A stretch of 64,000 nucleotides of DNA from Halalkalibacter alkaliphilus (lineage in GTDB: Bacteria > Bacillota > Bacilli > Bacillales > Bacillaceae_D): assembly GCF_023555415.1 (NCBI RefSeq), contig NZ_JAKRYL010000004.1:186001-250000 (forward strand), read 5' to 3'. A program made the translations under genes and the position numbers. The notes beneath the pieces are model-generated. The model was not told the origin of the DNA. It worked only from the letters and a program-made list of their open reading frames with translations, and made no database searches. Positions 58,421-64,000 of this stretch are shown in pieces (the stretch's first letter is position 1; each line of letters begins with the position of its first letter).

Positions 58421-59548
58421 ATGTCAGTAAACACAATGAATTTAAAAGAAGTAGCAAGAAAAGTAATCGAAAAGAAAGAGCTATTTATTCTAGATGTTCG
58501 TAATGAAGGGGATTTTGCTGATTGGAAAATTGAAGGAGAAAACTTTGATTACTTCAATATTCCTTATTTTGAACTATTAGATGGCGTAGAAGAAATCATG
58601 GATAAAATTCCAACAGATAAAGAAGTATTAGTTGTGTGTGCGAAAGAAGGTTCTTCCATGATGGTAGCTGAGATGCTTTCTGATGAAGGGTTAGACGTAG
58701 CTTATTTAGAGGGAGGTATGAAGGCTTGGAGTGAATATCTAGAGCCAGTTAAAGTAGGGGACCTAAAAGACGGTGGTGAGCTATATCAATTTGTACGTCT
58801 AGGTAAAGGCTGTCTATCTTATATGGTTGTTTCCAATGGAGAAGCAGCCATAATCGATGCGACACGTATGGCTGATGTGTATGTGGATTTTGCGAAAGAA
58901 ATTGGAGCGAATATTACTCACGTATTTGATACTCATCTACATGCTGACCACATCTCAGGTGGAAGAAAAATTGCGGAAGCAACTGGTGCAACGTACTGGT
59001 TACCTCCAAAGGATGCAGGTGAAGTAGTGTTTGAATATGCAGCACTTGAAGGAGGAAATGACGTACAAATCGGAAATTCAACAATCAACATTCATGCACT
59101 ATACTCACCAGGTCACACAATTGGTTCGACTTCATTTGTTATCGATGAGAAATATCTATTATCCGGAGATATTCTCTTCATTGATTCCATTGGAAGACCT
59201 GACCTAGCAGGACTCGCTGAAGATTGGGTCGGAGATTTACGCGAGTCGCTTTATAAACGTTATAGAGAACTATCAGAAGAATTAATTGTATTACCGGCTC
59301 ACTTTATGATCATCGAAGAGTTAAATGACGATGGAAGTGTTGGTGAGAAATTAGGGACACTGTTCGCCGAAAATCATGGACTAAATATTGAAGATGAAAA
59401 TGAGTTTAGATCAATGGTGACAGAAAACCTACCACCACAACCGAACTCATACCAAGAAATTCGTGAAACCAATATGGGCAAAATTACCCCAGATGAAGAG
59501 AAGCAACGTGAAATGGAAATTGGGCCAAACCGTTGTGCAGTAAGATAA
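58421..59548 (+). CDS. Rhodanese - persulfide dioxygenase fusion (YrkH/CstB-like)
   Basis: A 375-residue protein: an N-terminal rhodanese-like domain (1-110; [28 protein letters not shown]) and a metallo-beta-lactamase domain (120-350) with the iron ligands in [22 protein letters not shown] and LSGDILF plus LPAH. Persulfide dioxygenases oxidise glutathione or bacillithiol persulfide to sulfite. The order of the two domains is reversed relative to S. aureus CstB and it lacks a C-terminal rhodanese. It ends CAVR with a lone Cys. Part of the cst-like operon. Confidence 0.9.
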   Translation: MSVNTMNLKEVARKVIEKKELFILDVRNEGDFADWKIEGENFDYFNIPYFELLDGVEEIMDKIPTDKEVLVVCAKEGSSMMVAEMLSDEGLDVAYLEGGMKAWSEYLEPVKVGDLKDGGELYQFVRLGKGCLSYMVVSNGEAAIIDATRMADVYVDFAKEIGANITHVFDTHLHADHISGGRKIAEATGATYWLPPKDAGEVVFEYAALEGGNDVQIGNSTINIHALYSPGHTIGSTSFVIDEKYLLSGDILFIDSIGRPDLAGLAEDWVGDLRESLYKRYRELSEELIVLPAHFMIIEELNDDGSVGEKLGTLFAENHGLNIEDENEFRSMVTENLPPQPNSYQEIRETNMGKITPDEEKQREMEIGPNRCAVR

Positions 59549-59590
59549 CAAACGATAAAAAATAGAAATTAATAATTGGAGGTTTTATAA

Positions 59591-59818
59591 ATGAATTCAG
59601 ATAAAGTATTAGACGCAAAAGGATTAGCATGTCCAATGCCAATCGTTCGAACAAAGAAAGCTATGACAGAACTTGAATCAGGCCAAGTTCTAGAAATTCA
59701 CGCAACCGATAAAGGGGCAAAAAGTGACCTAGCAGCATGGACAAAGTCTGGTGGTCATGAGTTAGTATCAGATACTGAAGAAAATGGTGTGTTGAAATTT
59801 TGGATAAAAAAAGGCTAA
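59591..59818 (+). CDS. TusA-family sulfur carrier (YrkI-like)
   Basis: A 75-residue TusA protein: LDAKGLACPMPIVRTKKAM with the reactive Cys of CPxP, and LEIHATDKGAKSDLAAWTKS. It is about 75 percent identical by eye with the TusA half of the 57770 gene, so one arose by duplication. TTGGAGG precedes the ATG. A terminator-like hairpin follows. Confidence 0.93.
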   Translation: MNSDKVLDAKGLACPMPIVRTKKAMTELESGQVLEIHATDKGAKSDLAAWTKSGGHELVSDTEENGVLKFWIKKG

Positions 59819-59840
59819 TCGAAATGGGTACCGATTTCGT

Positions 59841-59889
59841 AGAGGACATTGAGAAGGCTGGTTTTACCTTTACAATGTCCTCTCTTTTC
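59841..59889 (+). terminator. Hairpin between tusA and the TSUP gene
   Basis: AGAGGACATTG pairs with CAATGTCCTCT around a 21-base loop, followed by CTTTT; it could cause partial termination before the exporter gene. Confidence 0.75.
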
Positions 59890-59910
59890 CTTTAAAAGGA
59901 GGTAGTTTAT

Positions 59911-60687
59911 ATGGATTTTGCTTTTATTATTACAATCTTTTTAATTGGTTTCATAGGGTCTTATATTTCAGGGATGTTAGGAATAGGCGGATCCATTATT
60001 AAATATCCCATGCTGCTTTATATTCCGCCATTGTTTGGTTTAGTGTCATTTAGTGCTCATGAGGTTTCAGGTATTAGTGCAATTCAGGTGTTTTTTGCAA
60101 CAATAGCAGGGGTTTGGGCATATCGCAAAGGTGGATATTTAAATAAAATTTTAATTATTTATATGGGATCAGCTATTCTAATTGGTAGCTTTGTTGGTGG
60201 TTATGGATCAAAACTTATGTCAGAGAGCGGAATTAATCTTACTTACGGGGTTTTAGCGTTAATCGCAGCAGTGATGATGTTTATTCCTAAAAAGGGAATT
60301 GATGATGTTCCAATGGATCAAGTAACATTTAATAGATGGTTAGCAGTCAGTCTTGCCTTAATCGTGGGAGTTGGGTCTGGAATTGTCGGTGCAGCTGGGG
60401 CATTCTTGTTAGTCCCAGTCATGCTTGTTGTGTTAAAAATTCCAACGCGCATGACCATTGCTTCTTCATTAGCGATTACCTTCATCTCGTCCATCGGAGC
60501 ATCAGTCGGAAAGATTACAACTGGACAAATCGATTATCTTCCAGCTTTTATTATGATTGTTGCGAGTTTAATAGCTTCTCCACTAGGTGCAATGGCAGGA
60601 AAGAAGATGAATACGAAAATTTTACAAGGTATATTAGCTGTTTTGATAGCTGCAACGGCTGTGAAAATCTGGACTGATATTTTATAA
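59911..60687 (+). CDS. TSUP-family sulfite/sulfur-compound exporter (TauE/SafE, YrkJ-like)
   Basis: A 258-residue membrane protein with eight helices: [19 protein letters not shown] and [20 protein letters not shown], the two GxG repeats of the TauE/SafE (TSUP) family. In cst operons it exports sulfite or takes up sulfur oxyanions formed by the persulfide dioxygenase. AAAGGAGG precedes the ATG. It is the last gene before a terminator. Confidence 0.9.
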   Translation: MDFAFIITIFLIGFIGSYISGMLGIGGSIIKYPMLLYIPPLFGLVSFSAHEVSGISAIQVFFATIAGVWAYRKGGYLNKILIIYMGSAILIGSFVGGYGSKLMSESGINLTYGVLALIAAVMMFIPKKGIDDVPMDQVTFNRWLAVSLALIVGVGSGIVGAAGAFLLVPVMLVVLKIPTRMTIASSLAITFISSIGASVGKITTGQIDYLPAFIMIVASLIASPLGAMAGKKMNTKILQGILAVLIAATAVKIWTDIL

Positions 60688-60712
60688 AAAAAGTGACAGC
60701 GTGTATCTAAGT

Positions 60713-60752
60713 AAAGGCACGGAGAACAGCTGATTTCTCTGTGCCTTTTTAT
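60713..60752. terminator. Terminator of the sulfur operon
   Basis: AAAGGCACGGAGAA pairs with TTCTCTGTGCCTTT (loop about 7), followed by TT; convergent with the next gene. Confidence 0.85.
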
Positions 60753-60765
60753 AACAGATCAATGT

Positions 60766-61680
60766 CTAGTGGTGATGATCCTCTTCAGCAGCCATTGCAA
60801 TGGCTTTCGTTTCATGAACCGTTCCATATGGATGCTGTGGTGGGGCATAGATGGAGTAGAGTTTAATAGGCTTATTACCTGTATTGGTTAAATTGTGCCA
60901 TGTTCCAGCAGGGATGATGATTGCAAAGTCATCACGAACTTCTGCTTGGAAATTAAGTTGATCTTTGCTTTCACCCATTTGCACTAGCCCTTGACCATCT
61001 TCTATACGGAGAAATTGATCTAGATGTGGATGAATCTCTAAGCCGATATCTTCTCCTACACCGATACTCATTAACGTTACTTGCAAATGTTCTCCTGTCC
61101 ATAAGGCAGATCGGAACGTGTCGTTTTGCTTTGTAACTTCTTCAATATCAACGACGAATGGCTCGGGTCCATAATCGGTTACACGATACAAATCTTCCTC
61201 AATCAAAGAGTGTATTCTAGAAGCATTCTCTTGTTCTCCTTGTAATGCCCACCAAAAAACATTTTGTATATTTGGGTCATGGGTCAGTGAACAACTTCTT
61301 TGATATTCATGATAGCTTTCTACCTCTATTTCGTTAGCCGTTTTCAAACCTTCTCTAAAGCTTTGAAAAGGAATTTTATCAACTTGGTACTCGGGCTGTC
61401 TGCCAGTAAAATTCATATATAGCTGAGTGAAGTTGCTCAAATGGGCTTTTCTTGATTCTAACGTGTGCAAAATATCTTTTTTATGTCTTTGATCAGGTGC
61501 TACGTTAGCTAATCGTCTATAGAATTCAATAGCTGTAGCCTCTCGATTTATTGCAGATAGAATATTTTCCACTTGTTGTTTGTTTTCATATTGACTCCTG
61601 ATCATATAACTTGAATGATTATCAATCCTACTGCCATTCGGATAATAAAGATATGGGGTGGTTTTAGGCACATTATACAA
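60766..61680 (-). CDS. Ferritin-like domain fused to a cupin
   Basis: A 304-residue protein with two parts. Residues about 30-165 are a four-helix, ferritin/rubrerythrin-like bundle (NREATAIEFYRRLANVAPDQ, EIEVESYHEYQRSCS, ALQGEQENASRIHSL). Residues about 180-290 are a cupin with metal ligands in EIHPHLDQFLRIEDGQG and IIPAGTWHNLTNTG. It ends in EEDHHH. The cupin half resembles the stand-alone Bacillus cupins of the mannose-6-phosphate-isomerase-like group. The activity is unknown. TTG at 61680 has the best distance to AAAGGA; ATG at 61689 and TTG at 61698 crowd it. Confidence 0.7.
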   Translation of the reverse strand: MYNVPKTTPYLYYPNGSRIDNHSSYMIRSQYENKQQVENILSAINREATAIEFYRRLANVAPDQRHKKDILHTLESRKAHLSNFTQLYMNFTGRQPEYQVDKIPFQSFREGLKTANEIEVESYHEYQRSCSLTHDPNIQNVFWWALQGEQENASRIHSLIEEDLYRVTDYGPEPFVVDIEEVTKQNDTFRSALWTGEHLQVTLMSIGVGEDIGLEIHPHLDQFLRIEDGQGLVQMGESKDQLNFQAEVRDDFAIIIPAGTWHNLTNTGNKPIKLYSIYAPPQHPYGTVHETKAIAMAAEEDHHH

Positions 61681-62091
61681 TTTAGTCATTCCTTTCAAAG
61701 GTTTATCAAATTTATCATATGCCTATGTGAAGGGAATGTACCTTGCTTCAAAGTTACCTTATGAATATGGGCACTCTTATTATTTTTTTTAGTACAGAGA
61801 TCATGGCAGAGTAAGAAAGGTTGTCTTTTTTTACAGTTCTGTAACCAACTGTGTAGGAATCTATAAGATTAGCGACCATTAATGAGATTTGGAAATTGAC
61901 TTTTTGGAAAAATAGATTGTTCTTGAGGGATAATTGCAGTTATATCAAGAATTTGATTGCAGGTAAGTCAGAATGAATCACGGTTTCTATATTTCCTTTT
62001 AATCTAGTTTTTACCAATGAGATTGCAGACTGGTACATGTTACATTTTAAGAGAGGAGTCATCAACAAAACATTCCTTAGGAGGGAAGAAG
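61681..62091. other. Gene-free stretch
   Basis: Between the divergent cupin and CAP genes. AT-rich, with no repeat, RNA or operator that I can support; it should hold both promoters. A short frame reading into the CAP gene from 62017 has no ribosome site. Confidence 0.5.
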
Positions 62092-62769
62092 ATGAAAAAA
62101 ATAATGGTTACAGCTTTTCTTGCTATAACTTTAGTTGCTACAAATTTTAGTGGACAGGTTGATGCAAGTGAAAAAGTTCAAATTAAAACGTTTCACGTAA
62201 ATGAATTTAATCAAGAAACGTTAGAAAAGTGGTATAAAGAAATCTATCAATTTTACGAAAGCCAATTTAAGAAACTAGAACAGGATCAAAACAAGGTCGA
62301 ACATGATCAGTCTGTTGTAGAAGTACAACCTGAAGCTAGTACTGAAAACCAAGTAGTTAATCCATCAACGGAAGATGAGCAGAAAAAATTAACACAGGAT
62401 GAACAGCAAATGGTTGATTTAGTTAACCAAGAAAGAATTCAAAGAGGATTGACTCCTTTACAAGTTAACAAACAACTAACAGAAGTTGCTAGAGTGAAAG
62501 CACAAGATATGATTGACCATCAATATTTCTCACATCATTCTCCAACATACGGTTCGCCTTTTGATATGTTAGCTCAATTTGATGTAAGCTATCGTACAGC
62601 TGGGGAAAACTTAGCAGGAAACCAAACGGTAGAAGCAGCGCATCAAGCATTAATGAATTCTGACGGACATAGAGAAAATATTCTTAATACAAACTATGGT
62701 GAAGTAGGAATTGGTATTATTGAAGGTGGTCCGTACGGGAAAATGTTTGTCCAATTATTTAAAGATTAA
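62092..62769 (+). CDS. Secreted CAP-domain protein (YkwD-like)
   Basis: A 225-residue secreted protein. Signal peptide (MKKIMVTAFLAITLVATNFS, cleavage near VDAS), a charged linker (70-115) and a C-terminal CAP/SCP domain: MVDLVNQERIQRGLTPLQ, HQYFSHHSPTYGSPFDML, RTAGENLAGNQTVEAAHQAL and SDGHRENILNTNYGEVGIG with the conserved His and Glu. Such proteins occur as spore-coat or extracellular proteins in Bacillus (YkwD, YlbC); enzymatic activity is uncertain. The start at 62092 is behind TAGGAGGG; the open frame extends 25 codons upstream without a site. Confidence 0.9.
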   Translation: MKKIMVTAFLAITLVATNFSGQVDASEKVQIKTFHVNEFNQETLEKWYKEIYQFYESQFKKLEQDQNKVEHDQSVVEVQPEASTENQVVNPSTEDEQKKLTQDEQQMVDLVNQERIQRGLTPLQVNKQLTEVARVKAQDMIDHQYFSHHSPTYGSPFDMLAQFDVSYRTAGENLAGNQTVEAAHQALMNSDGHRENILNTNYGEVGIGIIEGGPYGKMFVQLFKD

Positions 62770-62783
62770 GATTTTGTTAAAGG

Positions 62784-62814
62784 AAGAGGACTCAGAGGGG
62801 TCCTCTTTTTTATG
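62784..62814 (+). terminator. Terminator of the CAP gene
   Basis: AAGAGGAC pairs with GTCCTCTT around TCAGAGGG, followed by TTTT. Confidence 0.85.
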
Positions 62815-62926
62815 TTTAAACGGTTATGGAAGAATATATTTGCTGTTTTCGTGTAAATTGATGGATATTTGTCCACATTAATAAAGCTTGCTATTTTAAT
62901 ACAAAAATTAACCGAGGGTAAAATTT

Positions 62927-64000
62927 ATGAATAAAACATTAAATTATTTGCTACAACCCTTAGGAATACAAGGTAACGAAGATATTAACATTACGGGGAT
63001 TCAACTCGATTCAAGAAAGATAGAAGACGGGAATCTATTTGTTGCAGTTTCTGGGTATGAATCGGATGGTCACAGATTCATTCATTCTGCCATTGAAAAT
63101 GGAGCTGCTGCTATTATTGGACAAAAGACACTTAAGGAAACGCTGTCGGTTCCATATATTCAAGTGCGTGATTCAAGGAAGGCATTATCGATATTGGCAA
63201 ATTATTTCTATGACATGCCTCACAACAAGCATAAAATGATAGGAATTACAGGGACAAATGGAAAAACGACAACCTCATATTTGTTACACCATATATTGAA
63301 ACATAATGGAAAAACAGCTGCTAGGTTAGGAACGGTTGAATATGTGATAAATGGGAACATGAGAGAATCCAGATTAACTACGCCAGATGCCATTTTGTTA
63401 CAACAAATGCTTCACGAAAGCGAAGATGAATATGTCGTTATGGAAGTTTCATCTCACGGTATCGATCAATATCGGGTACACGGTCCAATGTTCGACTATG
63501 CCCTTTTTACAAATTTGAGTCACGAACATTTAGATTATCACAAAAACCTTGAGAATTATTATCAAACTAAGAAAAAAATCTTTCGGTGTCTAAAGGATGA
63601 TGGCAGAGGAATAGTTGGGACATATGGTTCATGGGGAGAGAGATTACACGAAGAGTTAGCAGAAGAATTAATTCCTTCCATTTCGTTTGGACATTCAAAA
63701 GGTGTTGAATCGATTTCTATAAAATCTTATCAGACTGTTCCTGAAGTGAATGTAGTGATTGATGACAATGGAAAAGAGTATGTCATCAATATGAAAATCC
63801 AAGGTGAACACAACGTTTTTAATGCGATAGGTAGTTACATATGTGCAAGAGAGATAGGTCTTTCTCCTAAAGAAGTAATAGAGGCATTGGAAGCGTTTGA
63901 AGGTGTTCCAGGAAGGTTTGAAACAGTAGTGATACCAAATGGAGCAAAGGCGTTTATTGATTATGCACATACACCTGCTGGGCTTCAGTACGCGTTAAAA
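62927..64000 (+). CDS. MurE-type Mur ligase (3' end outside window)
   Basis: The frame opens at ATG 62927 behind GAGGGTAAAATTT and runs off the window; 358 residues are visible. The N-terminal domain has GIQLDSRKIEDGNLFVAVSG, the ATP loop is ITGTNGKTTTSYLL, and further MurE landmarks are LTTPDAILLQQ, VVMEVSSHGIDQYR, LFTNLSHEHLDYHKNLENYY and EAFEGVPGRFE. MurE adds the third amino acid (meso-diaminopimelate in Bacillus) to UDP-MurNAc-dipeptide. NLSHEHLDYH differs from the usual NLTRDHLDFH, and no mraY or murD lies nearby, so this is probably a second, non-dcw paralogue. Confidence 0.85.
   Translation, partial: MNKTLNYLLQPLGIQGNEDINITGIQLDSRKIEDGNLFVAVSGYESDGHRFIHSAIENGAAAIIGQKTLKETLSVPYIQVRDSRKALSILANYFYDMPHNKHKMIGITGTNGKTTTSYLLHHILKHNGKTAARLGTVEYVINGNMRESRLTTPDAILLQQMLHESEDEYVVMEVSSHGIDQYRVHGPMFDYALFTNLSHEHLDYHKNLENYYQTKKKIFRCLKDDGRGIVGTYGSWGERLHEELAEELIPSISFGHSKGVESISIKSYQTVPEVNVVIDDNGKEYVINMKIQGEHNVFNAIGSYICAREIGLSPKEVIEALEAFEGVPGRFETVVIPNGAKAFIDYAHTPAGLQYALK

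Overview
The window is chromosomal DNA from a low-GC, endospore-forming Firmicute of the Bacillaceae. The evidence is gene order and content: a hflX-ynbB-glnA block, lexA divergent from yneA-yneB-ynzC followed by tkt-sirA-yneF, ccdC next to yneK, a Spo0E-type phosphatase, a YjcZ-type sporulation peptide, a PAS-type sporulation-like kinase, strong AGGAGG ribosome sites and many T-tailed terminators. It resembles a soil or alkaliphilic relative of B. subtilis rather than B. subtilis itself. I saw no rRNA, tRNA, CRISPR array, intact insertion sequence or prophage.

Layout. 1-16 kb is conserved backbone with local edits: no glnR between ynbB and glnA, a YneA without its LysM domain, and a BmrCD-like heterodimeric ABC exporter plus a Spo0E-like gene where ccdA and yneI sit in B. 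subtilis. 16-26 kb carries ald, a two-PAS histidine kinase, a PAP2 phosphatase, a His-rich lipoprotein, a methionine gamma-lyase and several small unrecognised genes. 26-37 kb has a two-gene RND efflux system behind an array of TTCAT direct repeats, a SET-domain protein, a TraB-family protein, a PbpC-type penicillin-binding protein and a second PAP2 phosphatase. 37.5-44 kb is a five-gene Opp/Nik/Cnt-type ABC importer plus a MATE transporter, preceded by two Zur-box-like sequences, so it is probably a zinc or metallophore uptake locus. 44-49 kb holds decayed fragments of a sugar-catabolic locus (FGGY kinase and DeoR regulator) followed by intact lutABC and a sugar-type binding protein. 49-54 kb has a LysM-GMC oxidoreductase, a nitronate monooxygenase-like protein, and the pair ric / Crp-Fnr regulator with three near-perfect Crp-type palindromes. 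54-61 kb is a sulfur and redox island: a peroxiredoxin whose peroxidatic cysteine codon is TGA, and a CstR-regulated reactive-sulfur operon (cstR, dsrE, tusA-rhodanese, rhodanese-persulfide dioxygenase, tusA, TSUP exporter) with four TATACC-N6-GGTATA-type operators. 61-64 kb has a ferritin-cupin fusion, a CAP-domain secreted protein and the 5' part of a MurE-type ligase.

The most exciting item is the peroxiredoxin at 55569-56195. Its frame is intact from start to stop except for one TGA exactly at the catalytic position (FTFV-TGA-PTE). Seventeen bases after that TGA lies the loop of a seven-pair hairpin with a G in its second loop position, which is what bacterial selenocysteine insertion elements look like. 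Next come the Zur/Cnt-like metal locus, the four-operator CstR regulon, a MITE-like repeat family (15197-15319 and 31220-31437, the latter with a perfect 8-bp target duplication), and a family of terminator hairpins whose outer arms differ but stay paired while the inner CAAAAG-type core is kept.

All functional calls are by recognition of motifs and gene order without database searches. Coordinates of starts were chosen by ribosome-binding-site spacing where the longest open frame looked wrong.
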